Source: Sphingobacteriales bacterium
GTDB taxonomy: Bacteria; Bacteroidota; Bacteroidia; Chitinophagales; UBA2359
Reading direction: 5' to 3'
NCBI GenBank assembly: GCA_016700115.1
Contig: CP064999.1
Coordinates: forward strand, 4,030,001-4,094,000
Length of the DNA stretch: 64,000 nucleotides
Shown here: positions 1 to 8,455 of the stretch, in pieces
How the letters are laid out: each line of letters begins with the position of its first letter
How positions within the stretch are numbered: the stretch's first letter is position 1
The notes under the pieces: model-generated
The model's database searches: none
What the model was told of the DNA's origin: nothing
The model's input: only the letters and a program-made list of their open reading frames with translations
Program-made: the position numbers and the translations under genes

Positions 1-451
1 TAATTACATAGATACCGGATGATTGTGCAATCAGGTTTTGAACAATATTTTCCTGATTTTTAAAGGCTTGCAGGCTTTCGACAACTATGGTGCTGAGTTC
101 AGCGCTTTTGGATTTCTCCTGAAATTTATCCTGAAGAATCGCCAATCGCTTGGTCTCCAAACTGATAATTTCATTCTGATACTTGTTCAGGGTAACATTT
201 ACCCCAATCATTAAAAGCCCGCCAAGGATAAGCAAAGACCAAAGCAGAATATTTACCCAAAACTTAAAATAAACAAACCCAAGGTAATTGAGCGACAACA
301 GCATAACGGGAAAAACAATACAAATCAATGCAGCGACTACCTTTGCTTTGGATTCGTATTTGATATTGTTTTGAAGTATGGCTATTTTTTCTTCCGGAGA
401 TGCGTTTTGTTTTTCAGACGCATTAGAAGAGTTTGGAGAATTTGTTGCCAT
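1..451 (-). CDS. Two-TM membrane protein with coiled-coil tail, cut by the left edge
   Basis: An open frame starts at ATG 449-451 and runs off the window at base 1, so the C-terminus is missing. About 150 residues are visible. The first 35 or so are polar (Asn, Ser, Glu and Lys rich). Two hydrophobic segments follow at about residues 45-70 and 73-93, then a charged helical stretch with coiled-coil character (ETKRLAILQDKFQEKSK). The start lies 46 bases after the stop of the gene at 498-725, so the two are probably co-transcribed. I recognise no family. A small bacterial membrane protein facing the cytoplasm with its coiled-coil tail is an inference. The complete length is unknown. Confidence 0.6.
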   Translation of the reverse strand, partial: MATNSPNSSNASEKQNASPEEKIAILQNNIKYESKAKVVAALICIVFPVMLLSLNYLGFVYFKFWVNILLWSLLILGGLLMIGVNVTLNKYQNEIISLETKRLAILQDKFQEKSKSAELSTIVVESLQAFKNQENIVQNLIAQSSGIYVI

Positions 452-497
452 AAAACAGCATTGTTTTGAGCAGGCTCAACAATTTTTTCAGACGGTT

Positions 498-725
498 TTA
501 TTGTCCGGATTTCATTTGGGTGGTATCAGATTTGACTGTATCAGTTGGCAGGGATTGAGGTGTCCGGTTTTGATATAACTTTTGTTGAGAATAAGATTCT
601 TCGGTTACGGTTGGTAATGCGCCTTTGTTCTGAACATAGTCTAAGGTCTGGGAAACACGATATGCGTAAATTGATCCCAGTACACCAAGAATTAAAAGAA
701 AGAGAACGATGTATGCTGTTTTCAT
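498..725 (-). CDS. Small single-pass membrane-anchored protein, 75 aa
   Basis: The protein begins with a hydrophobic segment (about residues 4-22, AYIVLFLLILGVLGSIYAY) and continues as a polar tail rich in Gln, Ser, Thr and Lys. There is no lipobox Cys, so a signal anchor is more likely than a lipoprotein. It lies just upstream of, and on the same strand as, the truncated two-TM gene at 1-451, which suggests a small membrane-protein operon. No family was recognised. The length and the plausible signal anchor support a real gene, but short frames such as this remain uncertain. Confidence 0.5.
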   Translation of the reverse strand: MKTAYIVLFLLILGVLGSIYAYRVSQTLDYVQNKGALPTVTEESYSQQKLYQNRTPQSLPTDTVKSDTTQMKSGQ

Positions 726-863
726 ATTTAAAGTTTGAAAATTGCTCTGTTAATGGGGTAAAGATAGGGTTATTTAGATTTTAAATGGTGAGGAGTCCGG
801 AAAACCGGAATTTATATTTAACCGGTTGACCGCTACCCAATAGTAAGCTTTCATTCAATTTTT

Positions 864-2504
864 TTACTTCATTTGGTTCATCCGCAGTTTTCTACCTTTG
901 AAATTCCTGCCGTCAATAGAACGCATCATTTGATTTGCGCTTTCTTTTTCGATTTCAAAAGTGGAGTGAATTGCCCGCATATCTATATTCCCCAATACGT
1001 CTTTTTTTAACCCGCTCATGTCTAAGATAAATTGCAGAAAACTGGCTTTATAAAAACCATCTTTTGCGCCGAGGTTTACAAAAAGGGTCACATAATTTGC
1101 ACCGCCCCCAAAGCTTCTGCCTTTGGAATCGCGGCTTTGTTTGACGCTGCCTTTTCGATCTTTTGAAGAACGGGGTTCTACCCGGATGTTCAAATCTTCT
1201 GCGTTCTCATAGTATTTTAAAAACCGGTCAAATTCCATGGCAGCCAATCGTTTCAGGATTTCAACTTTGCTCATGTGCGCCACTTTCTCTTCGAGCATAG
1301 GCACATAAGTTTCGTAATCACCGTGGCTGATATCGGTTTCCAGCATCCTGTCCATAAAATTAAAAAACTGTTTCCGGCAAACATCTTTCCCGCTTGGAAT
1401 TTCTAATTTATGAAAAACAGACTTTGCAAAGCGTTCCACCTGCTGCAATCTGTTCCGGTCGCGGGGACTGACGATGGACATACAAACCCCGGTATTTCCT
1501 GCCCGTCCGGTTCTTCCGCTTCGGTGTGTATAAACTTCGGGGTCATCCGGCAGTTCGTAATTGATGACATGGGTGATGCCCTGAACATCAATGCCTCTTG
1601 CGGCTACATCGGTTGCGATGAGGAGCTGCAGGCTTTTGTCTTTAAATTCTCCCATCACCTTGTCTCTTTGAGACTGACTCAAATCTCCATGAATCGCATC
1701 CACATCATATCCTTCCCGAACCAGTTTTGCCGTGATTTCCTGAACATCGAGACGGGTTCGTGCAAAAATCAGCGCATACATGCCCGGGTGAAAATCTATC
1801 AGCCTTTTTAGGGTTTCGTATCTGTGCTGCGGGGAACACAGGTAAAACTGATGATCAATATTGATATTGGCGGTATTGACCTTTCCAATCGTAATTTCAA
1901 CAGGTTCATCCATATACCTTTTGCTGACCTGTCGAACTTCTGTAGGCATCGTTGCACTGAACATCCACATACATTGCCGGTTTGGCGTATGTTTCAGAAC
2001 AAACTCAATATCTTCTTTAAAACCCATATTGAGCATCTCATCAGCTTCGTCAAGTACGATGTAGTTGATCTTTTCGAGATTTATGGCTTGGCGCTCTATG
2101 AGGTCTATCAACCGTCCCGGTGTAGCGACTACAATTTGAGCACCGGTTTTCAAATCTTTAATCTGATTGTAAATAGCTGCACCCCCATAAACCGCTACTG
2201 TTCGGGCTTTGGGCAAAAATTTACTGAATTGTTCGATGTCTTTGACAATTTGCATGCACAATTCCCGAGTTGGACAAATGATAAGTGCCTGCGGGAGTTT
2301 GTCGTCTGTGTCAACCAATTGCAAAAGGGGCAGACCAAAAGCCGCAGTTTTACCGGTTCCGGTTTGTGCTAATCCGACTAAATCGCAATCTCCGTCTAAA
2401 ACAACAGGAATGGTTTGTTCTTGTATGGGGGTGGGGGTCGTAAAACCAAGGGCATGAATAGCCTTTAAAAGTGGCTCTGTTAAGCCTAATTGTTCAAAAC
2501 TCAT
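864..2504 (-). CDS. DEAD-box ATP-dependent RNA helicase with DbpA-type RNA-binding domain
   Basis: This is an ATP-driven RNA duplex unwinding enzyme of the DeaD/CsdA/DbpA class, acting in ribosome assembly or cold-stress RNA remodelling. All the core motifs are present in order: Q motif (GFTTPTPIQ), motif I AQTGTGKT, Ia PTREL, motif II DEAD, motif III SAT and motif VI HRSGRTGRAG. The C-terminal 75 residues (from VTLFVNLGAKDGFYKASF) resemble the DbpA/CsdA RRM-like domain that binds structured rRNA. An in-frame ATG exists 48 bases upstream at 2552, but a TATCTTTG promoter box lies between the two, so translation most likely starts at 2504 (MSFEQLGL). The protein is 546 residues, normal for the family. 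The gene stands alone, divergent from the GH1 gene. Confidence 0.95.
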   Translation of the reverse strand: MSFEQLGLTEPLLKAIHALGFTTPTPIQEQTIPVVLDGDCDLVGLAQTGTGKTAAFGLPLLQLVDTDDKLPQALIICPTRELCMQIVKDIEQFSKFLPKARTVAVYGGAAIYNQIKDLKTGAQIVVATPGRLIDLIERQAINLEKINYIVLDEADEMLNMGFKEDIEFVLKHTPNRQCMWMFSATMPTEVRQVSKRYMDEPVEITIGKVNTANINIDHQFYLCSPQHRYETLKRLIDFHPGMYALIFARTRLDVQEITAKLVREGYDVDAIHGDLSQSQRDKVMGEFKDKSLQLLIATDVAARGIDVQGITHVINYELPDDPEVYTHRSGRTGRAGNTGVCMSIVSPRDRNRLQQVERFAKSVFHKLEIPSGKDVCRKQFFNFMDRMLETDISHGDYETYVPMLEEKVAHMSKVEILKRLAAMEFDRFLKYYENAEDLNIRVEPRSSKDRKGSVKQSRDSKGRSFGGGANYVTLFVNLGAKDGFYKASFLQFILDMSGLKKDVLGNIDMRAIHSTFEIEKESANQMMRSIDGRNFKGRKLRMNQMK

Positions 2505-2525
2505 TGTAATATTCTTATTTTGCCG

Positions 2526-2533
2526 CAAAGATA
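2526..2533 (-). promoter_or_regulatory. Bacteroidota -7 box (TATCTTTG) of the helicase gene
   Basis: On the minus strand TATCTTTG lies 21 bases before the helicase ATG. It fits the TAnnTTTG -7 consensus of Bacteroidota primary-sigma promoters. A TTG is found 16 bases upstream rather than the usual 19 or so. The box lies inside the longer reading frame and so argues for the shorter start. Confidence 0.55.
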
Positions 2534-2686
2534 CGTTAAAAAAGTGCTCCAATACCTAAAAAAACTAATTGCGGACGGATTTCAAGGGTTTAAGTTCAAA
2601 TCATTCTATCTTTATTCCCCGAGCCGGAACACTTAATTTTTGAAAAATGGGACGGATTAAAAAAACCGAACTATTCTTTTACCACC

Positions 2687-2694
2687 TAAATTTG
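2687..2694 (+). promoter_or_regulatory. Possible -7 box (TAAATTTG) for the GH1/sorbosone-dehydrogenase unit
   Basis: TAAATTTG matches TAnnTTTG and lies 23 bases before the GH1 start codon. No clear -33 TTG at the usual spacing was seen, so this is a weak call based on the -7 match and its position. Confidence 0.35.
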
Positions 2695-2717
2695 CCAAAA
2701 ATTACTTTAGAATTTAC

Positions 2718-3911
2718 ATGGAATCAAATCAGTTAATTTTTCCTCCGGGTTTTATCTGGGGCACATCCACCGCAGCAGCACAAATTGAAACCGCATATAA
2801 CCATGACTGGCAAGGGGTGGTTGCAAAAGATGGATATGTTTTTGAACGCACATCCGATCACGAATTACACAGAGAGGAAGACCTCGGTTATATTGCCTCG
2901 TTGGGACAGGCTTACCGGATGAGTTTACCCTGGTGGAGGCTGCAAACTGAGCCAATGGCGAGGTTTGACAAGCAAGTCGTGGCGGAGTATCGTTCATTTC
3001 TTGCAAAACTGGCAGCCCGAAAAATCTATATTATGATGGTGCTGCATCATTTTACCAATCCCCTGTGGTTTGTCAGGGCGGGAAGCTGGGAAGAAAAAAA
3101 GACGTTGCCCATGTTTTTGGACTATGTGCAACAAATGGTCGAAAACTTTGGCGATTTGGTCCATAACTGGAATACTTTTAATGAGCCTGCCGTTTATTTG
3201 TTCAACAGCCGGCTTCATGGTGGTTTTCCGCCATTTAAAAAAAGCCTGACCGCTTTTTACAAAGCATTGAAAAACATGAGCCGGGCACATCGTTTGAGTG
3301 TTGCCATCATAAAGGACAGGTATGAAAACATTCCGGTCGGCATTTCAAAAAACGCCGTGATTTTCAGCCCTCAAAACTTTTTAGGCAGGTTGCCTGCATG
3401 GATTGCCGACAAAGTCTTTATGGAATATGTTGCAGACCATTTTATTGAAGGGTGCGATTACTGGGGCATGAGCTATTATGCGAAAATCAGACTCGACCCT
3501 TTTCCAATCAGCGAAGTGGATACTCCGGGCAAACTCGACAAAATGGGGATTGTACATGACGGAATGTGGGAATACTATCCGCAAGGCATGAAAGAAAGTG
3601 TGCTCAGATACCATAAAAGATACGGCAAACCCATGTTTATCACCGAAAGCGGTATCTGTACCCATGATTCCGATATCAGAATTGCAAGCATCAAAGATTA
3701 TCTGACCTTGTTGCATCAATGTATTGGGGAGGGGGTAGATTTAAGGGGATATTTTCACTGGAGCACCATAGATAATTTTGAATGGAATTTAGGCCCTACC
3801 TATAAATTCGGCTTGGTGAACGTTGACTATGAAACAGGGACCCGCACCCTGAAAAAATGTGGGGAATTTTACAAGACTGTTGTCAGAAACAACGGGCTGA
3901 TCAGCAACTAA
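2718..3911 (+). CDS. Glycoside hydrolase family 1 (beta-glucosidase-like)
   Basis: This is a retaining beta-glycosidase with the GH1 TIM-barrel layout. It opens with FPPGFIWGTSTAAAQIE, the family's N-terminal signature. The acid/base Glu is E156 in TFNEP and the nucleophile is E310 in ITESG, both in the expected places. The C-terminal GYFHWSTIDNFEWNLG and FGLVNVDY blocks that bind the sugar are also present. At 397 residues it is shorter than typical GH1 enzymes (about 440-470), so some barrel loops are trimmed. No signal peptide is visible, so it should be cytoplasmic. It is followed 18 bases later by a periplasmic sorbosone-dehydrogenase-like gene, suggesting shared use of a sugar or glycoside. 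The actual substrate cannot be read from sequence. Confidence 0.9.
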   Translation: MESNQLIFPPGFIWGTSTAAAQIETAYNHDWQGVVAKDGYVFERTSDHELHREEDLGYIASLGQAYRMSLPWWRLQTEPMARFDKQVVAEYRSFLAKLAARKIYIMMVLHHFTNPLWFVRAGSWEEKKTLPMFLDYVQQMVENFGDLVHNWNTFNEPAVYLFNSRLHGGFPPFKKSLTAFYKALKNMSRAHRLSVAIIKDRYENIPVGISKNAVIFSPQNFLGRLPAWIADKVFMEYVADHFIEGCDYWGMSYYAKIRLDPFPISEVDTPGKLDKMGIVHDGMWEYYPQGMKESVLRYHKRYGKPMFITESGICTHDSDIRIASIKDYLTLLHQCIGEGVDLRGYFHWSTIDNFEWNLGPTYKFGLVNVDYETGTRTLKKCGEFYKTVVRNNGLISN

Positions 3912-3929
3912 ACCACCTAAACACCCGAT

Positions 3930-5075
3930 ATGTATTCCAACCTTGTTTTTTGTATTTTGATTTCATTCAGCTTATTTTTAAACAGCTTGTCGGGGTGCAA
4001 AGTATCTCCCCCACCCTTGATAAAAACGGGGAAAAAAGACATAAACCGCATCAGTTTGCCGGATGGGTTTTCAATTTCTGTCTTTGCAAGCGGAATCGAA
4101 AATGCACGATCCATGTGTATGGGCAGTGAGGGGGTTATTTTTGTCGGCAGCCGCGACGAAGGAAATGTATATGCCGTGAAAGATACGGACGGAGATTATC
4201 AGGCCGATTCAATCTTAGTGATTGCAAGCGGACTTAACCGTCCCAATGGTGTGGCTTTCAGAGATGGTGCCTTGTATGTCGCAGAAGTCAGCAAAATTTG
4301 GCGTTTCGACAATATTGAAAAAAACCTGAATCGCCCTCCGAAACCGGTGCTGATTTCAGATGCTTTTCCGGATGAAGCACATCACGGCTGGAAATACATA
4401 GCATTTGGCCCCGATGGCAAACTCTATGTTCCTGTTGGCGCTCCCTGTAATATTTGTGAAAAAGAAGACGAGCGGTTTGCTTCCATCATGCGGATGAACC
4501 CGGATGGAACCGGACTTGAAGTTTTTGCAAGCGGAATCAGAAACACAGTCGGCTTTGACTGGCATCCGGAAACCGGAGCTTTATGGTTTACCGATAACGG
4601 CCGCGATTGGATGGGAGATGATTTACCCCCCTGCGAACTGAACAGCGCTCCTGAACAAGGAATGCATTTTGGCTATCCCTATTGCCACGGCGGAACTATT
4701 GCCGACCCTGAGTTTGGCAATAAATTTCCCTGCAAAGATTTTACCCCGCCCGTTCAAAATCTCGGCGCTCATGTCGCCCCTTTGGGAATGTTGTTTTATA
4801 CCGGCACCATGTTTCCGGCTGAATATAAAAACCAAATCCTGATTGCCGAACATGGTTCCTGGAACAGAAGCGAAAAATCAGGATACAGGATCACACAAGT
4901 CAGGTTGAACAAAAATGGAATATCCACCGAATACAAACCCTTTGCGGTTGGTTGGCTTCCTCCAAAAGGTAAAGTCTGGGGCCGCCCCGTTGCCTTGTTG
5001 CAACTAAGGGACGGTTCGGTTTTAGTCAGCGACGATTTTGGAAATGCCATATATAGAATCACCTACCAACGTTAA
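3930..5075 (+). CDS. PQQ-type sugar/L-sorbosone dehydrogenase-like lipoprotein
   Basis: The 381-residue protein has a lipoprotein signal peptide with a lipobox ending in LSGC (Cys23), so it should be anchored in the periplasm or outer membrane. The body is a six-bladed propeller of the soluble glucose/sorbosone dehydrogenase family. Visible marks are LPDGFSISVFASGIENARSM, the blade motif NRPNGVAF, HHGWKYIAFGPDGKLYV (the catalytic-His region), SGIRNTVGFDWHP and WFTDNGRD. Known members oxidise aldose sugars with PQQ. No pqq synthesis genes are visible here, and many Bacteroidota homologues have no proven activity. It sits 18 bases downstream of the GH1 gene, probably in one transcript. Confidence 0.82.
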   Translation: MYSNLVFCILISFSLFLNSLSGCKVSPPPLIKTGKKDINRISLPDGFSISVFASGIENARSMCMGSEGVIFVGSRDEGNVYAVKDTDGDYQADSILVIASGLNRPNGVAFRDGALYVAEVSKIWRFDNIEKNLNRPPKPVLISDAFPDEAHHGWKYIAFGPDGKLYVPVGAPCNICEKEDERFASIMRMNPDGTGLEVFASGIRNTVGFDWHPETGALWFTDNGRDWMGDDLPPCELNSAPEQGMHFGYPYCHGGTIADPEFGNKFPCKDFTPPVQNLGAHVAPLGMLFYTGTMFPAEYKNQILIAEHGSWNRSEKSGYRITQVRLNKNGISTEYKPFAVGWLPPKGKVWGRPVALLQLRDGSVLVSDDFGNAIYRITYQR

Positions 5076-5216
5076 ACTAATCTTTGCCGGCCATTCGTTT
5101 TTTTGAACAGGGTATCGTTTCAAATTCCCAAAAGGTTGCCTTGTTTTTTAAACGCCGGTCTTCCAGAAAACGCACCCTTAACGGATATTAAATCCAGGGG
5201 TTGCAGAAAAAACTCT

Positions 5217-5544
5217 GGTGGAATGAAAAAAAACACAAGCGGAAATTTTAAAAACACCGGTGGAATGAAAAAAAACACAAGTGGAATTTGAAAAAACACC
5301 GGTGGAATGAAAAAAAACACAAGTGGAATTTTGAAAAACACCGGTGGAATGAAAAAAAACACAAGTGGAATTTGAAAAAACACTGGTGGAATCAAAAAAA
5401 ACACAGGTGGAAATTTTAAAAACACTTGTGGAATGAAATAAAACACAAGTGGAAATTTTAAAAACACCGGTGGAATCAAAAAAAACACAAGTGGAATTTG
5501 AATAAACACTGGTGGAATCAAAAAAAACACCGGTGGAATTTGAA
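5217..5544 (+). repeat. 21-bp (42-bp higher-order) minisatellite with phased A-tracts
   Basis: About 15-16 tandem half-units of 21 bp are seen. Each has the form GGTGGAATGAAAAAAAACAC, or a sister form in which GTGGAA is followed by TTTTAAAAACAC or TTTGAAAAAACAC. Two half-units make a 42-bp repeat. Every half-unit carries an A-tract, so A-tracts recur every two helical turns, a pattern expected to bend DNA. Because 21 is a multiple of three, long frames stay open on both strands (for example 5120-5530 minus, a Phe/Ile/Pro heptad), but these look like by-products. The array lies immediately downstream of the sorbosone-dehydrogenase-like gene and opens the accessory island. Confidence 0.9.
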
Positions 5545-6361
5545 GAATAAATGAGTGAAAGCGGTAAAGAAACTCAATATTCAGGTAATTATTTAATGTA
5601 TTAGCAATTGAAAATCAATGAATAAACTGCAAAATAACACCTTCTCTTAAATATGTGAGTGATCCATAAAATTGGCTTGTCTTATTCAGGGTTTGCAAAA
5701 TTTAACTTTCTGAAAGCACCAATAAGCAAGGAAACCTTAAAGGCTTACTTGCAAGAAATAATTTTTTTAAAAAAAAAAATTGTTCATGGATGTGAAATAG
5801 TAGGTTATCCTTGAAGTTCCGTTCTATAAATAGATCAAGCAACCGATTCTTGCAAATTTATTTAGAAAAATGAAGGTAAACAGAAATACCCTAAACTTTT
5901 AAATCTTGTTTTATTCTTTACTAAAAATCGGCTTTTGACCAACTCAACAACTATTTTCAAACCTCCAAATAGTTGAAACAAGCAACGCCCCTGTTCAGAC
6001 TTTGCCTTTATCTCATCATACTGATATAGCAAGCAACTCTGATGCTGATAAAATGATAATAAAAGACGAAAAGGCTACCTCATACTTGCATACAGATGAT
6101 TATGAAATAGGGGGGTGTGAGTAAATTATGGTTATGATTTAGGTTGAAAATTAATTTGTGCTGATATTCATTTTGTTTATGAACTTTTTGTAAAAGATAT
6201 TTGTTTGCAAAGCAACTTGATATGTTAATAACTTAAGTAGTTAGCGGGTTCAAAACCCTTTGGATACTTTGTTAAAATAAAAAACTAAAAACGGGCAAGT
6301 TTTGCGAATAAGTACTTGTCAGGCACAATTTTAAAAGTCAACAAACCAATGGATAATTTTG
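5545..6361. other. AT-rich intergenic stretch, no confident gene
   Basis: More than 800 bases without a convincing coding frame. An in-frame stretch of about 60 codons without an ATG (about 5935-6124 plus, ending DDYEIGGCE) may be a decayed gene remnant. GTTAGC occurs at 6240-6245, the same hexamer that starts the HEPN cassette at 7569, so this may be the left edge of the toxin-antitoxin cassette. A GGGTTCAAAACCC mini-hairpin follows at 6246-6258. Confidence 0.4.
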
Positions 6362-6390
6362 AACTTAGGCTCTTAAAATGTGCCTAAGTT
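6362..6390 (+). promoter_or_regulatory. Inverted repeat AACTTAGGC...GCCTAAGTT before the toxin-antitoxin operon
   Basis: Perfect 9-bp arms (6362-6370 and 6382-6390) are separated by 11 bases and end 24 bases before the Panacea gene ATG. A TACCTTTC box, close to TAnnTTTG, follows at about 6395. The position fits an operator for autoregulation by the antitoxin. A terminator is less likely because only a short T run follows. Confidence 0.45.
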
Positions 6391-6414
6391 TTTGTACCTT
6401 TCAAAAAAAACAAT

Positions 6415-7005
6415 ATGGTAGGATTTAATCATAAAAAAGCTGTTCAAACACTTGCCTACTTTGCTCAAAAAGAAGGTGGTGTGATTAACAAAATGAAAGC
6501 CTTTAAATTGATTTGGCTTTCTGATAGGTTACATCTGCGTAAATATGGCAGACCGATCTTGAATGATGTATATTTTGCTCTTCCCAAGGGACCTATTCCG
6601 TCAAGTACCAAAGACTTAGCAGATAATTCTGATTACTTGGCAGATAGTGAAAGAGAATTGCGAGAACAGGTGCTTGAAAATGCAGGACGTTATACCATAA
6701 AAACCAAAACAGATGTACAAAAAAATGTATTTTCTGAAAGCGATTTGGAAGTAATGAGCCTTGTTTATGACAATTTTGGAAATTTAGACGAGCTAACATT
6801 ATCAGAACTTTCTCACGAATACCCTGAATGGAAAAAATTTGAAAAAAGTCTGCAAGTAGGACATTCTTCACGCTTTGAAATGAACTATCAAGATTTTTTT
6901 GAAGATAATCAAGCATCTCACCCGTTATTTAAACAAGATGAAGAACTTTTGGAACTTAATAAAGAGGTATTTTTAGAAAATCAAATTATTGGTAACTTGA
7001 TATGA
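6415..7005 (+). CDS. Panacea-domain (DUF4065/SocA-like) antitoxin
   Basis: A 196-residue protein whose first 140 residues look like the Panacea domain, formerly DUF4065 and related to SocA and phage GepA. It opens KAVQTLAYFAQKEGGVINKMKAFKLIWLSDRLHLRKYGRPI, where the helical core and the LI(W/Y)L.DR...R.YGRPI pattern are typical. Panacea proteins are known antitoxins that neutralise many unrelated toxins encoded beside them. Here the next gene overlaps by four bases (ATGA), the classic coupling of an antitoxin-toxin pair. An inverted repeat just upstream may be the operator. The C-terminal 50 residues are acidic and may hold the toxin-binding part; this is inference. Confidence 0.8.
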   Translation: MVGFNHKKAVQTLAYFAQKEGGVINKMKAFKLIWLSDRLHLRKYGRPILNDVYFALPKGPIPSSTKDLADNSDYLADSERELREQVLENAGRYTIKTKTDVQKNVFSESDLEVMSLVYDNFGNLDELTLSELSHEYPEWKKFEKSLQVGHSSRFEMNYQDFFEDNQASHPLFKQDEELLELNKEVFLENQIIGNLI

Positions 7006-7436
7006 AATTACCTATAGAGTTTTTTCTACAAGGTATTGATGAAAAAAATGTATATTATTTTTCAAGTGCCAAGCTCAATACTTCTGTTCCACATTATTTT
7101 ATTTGTGTATTGAAAGGTAGTAGCAACACTGTAATATTGGTTTGTTGCACATCAGACAGAGAAGACAAACGCAAAAAACGTATTGAAAAATTGGGATTGC
7201 ATACTACCTTGATTTGGATTAAGCCCGACAGTAGCAATGGACTAACCAAAGATACGTTTGTGGATTGCAACAGTTTTTTTGAATATGCAATTGATGACTT
7301 CAAAGCAATGTATGAAAATGATTTGCTTGAATATAAAGGCAAAATTTCTGAAACACATTACGAACAGATTATCAATGGTTTATTAGATAGTCCAACAATT
7401 CCTACTGAAATCAAAGAGTTATTAAAAAACAAGTAA
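7002..7436 (+). CDS. Putative toxin partner of Panacea antitoxin, PemK/MazF-like fold suspected
   Basis: A 144-residue protein whose start overlaps the antitoxin stop by four bases. The N-terminal 90 residues read as a small beta barrel: VYYFSSAKL, then PHYFICVL, then VILVCCTSD, and finally TFVDCNSFFEYA. This order (H-x-FICV, ILV..TS, then a Cys-Asn block) is reminiscent of PemK/MazF-like endoribonucleases. No catalytic residues can be assigned with certainty. The last 40 residues are helical and charged. The toxin role is inferred mainly from the coupling to a Panacea gene. The pair is followed by a candidate attC-like site, as if carried as one cassette. Confidence 0.55.
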   Translation: MKLPIEFFLQGIDEKNVYYFSSAKLNTSVPHYFICVLKGSSNTVILVCCTSDREDKRKKRIEKLGLHTTLIWIKPDSSNGLTKDTFVDCNSFFEYAIDDFKAMYENDLLEYKGKISETHYEQIINGLLDSPTIPTEIKELLKNK

Positions 7437-7443
7437 AAACTGT

Positions 7444-7575
7444 GCCTAACATCCGTTTGGCTCAATGGCGGGTGAAGTGGTTAATTTAAAATTCTACCTC
7501 GCATCAATTTTTTAATGTATTGACAGTTTTGTGCTACGAAATCCTACTCGAATGCAAAGGGTCCAAAAGTTAGCT
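7444..7575 (+). other. Candidate integron attC-like recombination site
   Basis: Directly after the toxin gene, GCCTAAC (7444-7450, fits R'' consensus RYYYAAC) is followed by ATCCG and TTTGG. About 105 bases later CCAAA, a single A and GTTAGCT (7569-7575, one mismatch to R' consensus GTTRRRY) appear. CTAAC pairs with GTTAG and TTTGG with CCAAA, separated by an asymmetric 5-versus-1 spacer. That is the folded layout of an attC site (R'', spacer, L'' / L', R'). The next gene starts 10 bases after the site. No integron integrase lies in the window, so the assignment is tentative. Confidence 0.45.
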
Positions 7576-7581
7576 GCTATA
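7569..7581 (+). repeat. Left 13-bp inverted repeat of the HEPN cassette
   Basis: GTTAGCTGCTATA here is the reverse complement, with one mismatch, of TATAGCCGCTAAC at 8444-8456. The pair encloses the HEPN gene exactly: the ATG follows 4 bases after this arm, and the stop codon lies inside the other arm. Confidence 0.7.
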
Positions 7582-7585
7582 CAAT

Positions 7586-8455
7586 ATGAGTACTCTAAAT
7601 TTCAAAATATCATTTCCAACTGACGGTGGCTTTTGGGGGCGTCAGTGCAAACAATGCGACAATTATTTCAAGATTGACGCAGACAAAATTAAATCTGAAC
7701 TTTATTGCCCGTATTGCGGAGAGCTTCAGCCTAATGACAATCTTTGGACTAAGCAACAGACTGACAAAGCTAAAGAAATAGCAGTTTCAGTTGGCAAACG
7801 CTATATCGAAGATGAATTGGAAAATGTGTTTAAGAGTGCATTTGGAAAAAGTAAATTCATAAAATACACTCAAAGTCTGAAAACAATTCCTCGGACTTCA
7901 GTAAATAGACACCTCGAAAAATCTGTAGACACTGAAATTGAATGCCCAACTTGCCAACTAAAATTTCAGATTTACGGAATATTCGGTTATTGCCCAAGTT
8001 GTAGAGAAGAAAGTTTACTTATTTATGAGACCAATCTGCAAATCATTATTCAAGAAATAAATAACGCTTCTGACAAAACACGGTCTTTAAGACATGCTTA
8101 CAATGACGTAGTTTCAACTTTTGAAGGTTATTGTAAGCTCGTATCAAAACGTAACGGACTAGAAAGTACAAACTTTCAAAACTTAAAAATTACCAAGGAA
8201 CTTTTTAAAAAGTATCAATTAGACATCTATGTGGATATTAACGAAAATGAAAAGATTATCATTAAAAGAGTTTTTGAAAAAAGGCATGCATATCAACATT
8301 CAAAAGGACAAATTACCGAAAAGTATATTCAAAACATACCACAAGACAAAGCCTTGTTAGACACCAAAGCGGAGTTAAGCATTTCAGAATTGACTGAAGG
8401 AATTGATGTATTAAAGAAAATCTTGAGAGTAATTACAAATAAGTATAGCCGCTAA
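7586..8455 (+). CDS. Zinc-ribbon protein with C-terminal HEPN-like RNase domain
   Basis: The 289-residue protein carries two zinc ribbons. The first uses C21/C24 and C41/C44 (CKQC and CPYC), the second C120/C123 and C136/C139 (CPTC and CPSC). A helical C-terminal half follows. Within it VFEKRHAYQHSKGQITEKY contains R233-x4-H238, the signature of catalytic HEPN ribonucleases, in the RRN..vH..G..d..Y context seen in HEPN families. HEPN proteins serve in toxin-antitoxin, abortive-infection and CRISPR systems. No nucleotidyltransferase partner gene is adjacent. The gene is tightly enclosed by 13-bp inverted repeats and preceded by an attC-like site, so it looks like a one-gene mobile cassette. 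A defence or toxin role is inference; it could also process specific RNAs. Confidence 0.65.
   Translation: MSTLNFKISFPTDGGFWGRQCKQCDNYFKIDADKIKSELYCPYCGELQPNDNLWTKQQTDKAKEIAVSVGKRYIEDELENVFKSAFGKSKFIKYTQSLKTIPRTSVNRHLEKSVDTEIECPTCQLKFQIYGIFGYCPSCREESLLIYETNLQIIIQEINNASDKTRSLRHAYNDVVSTFEGYCKLVSKRNGLESTNFQNLKITKELFKKYQLDIYVDINENEKIIIKRVFEKRHAYQHSKGQITEKYIQNIPQDKALLDTKAELSISELTEGIDVLKKILRVITNKYSR

Noticed and set aside
5103..5530. Frames over the first minisatellite (plus GGMKKNTSG, minus FFLIPPVF)
   Set aside because: Same reason: the period is a multiple of three.
5217..5544. CRISPR array
   Set aside because: Units are contiguous repeats with no unique spacers, and no cas genes are seen. The same holds for 14043-14761 and 44135-44640.
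5935..6124. Approximately 60-codon open stretch ending DDYEIGGCE
   Set aside because: No ATG; may be a remnant, but nothing identifies it.
6246..6258. GGGTTCAAAACCC, tRNA T-arm-like
   Set aside because: No acceptor, D or anticodon arm around it.
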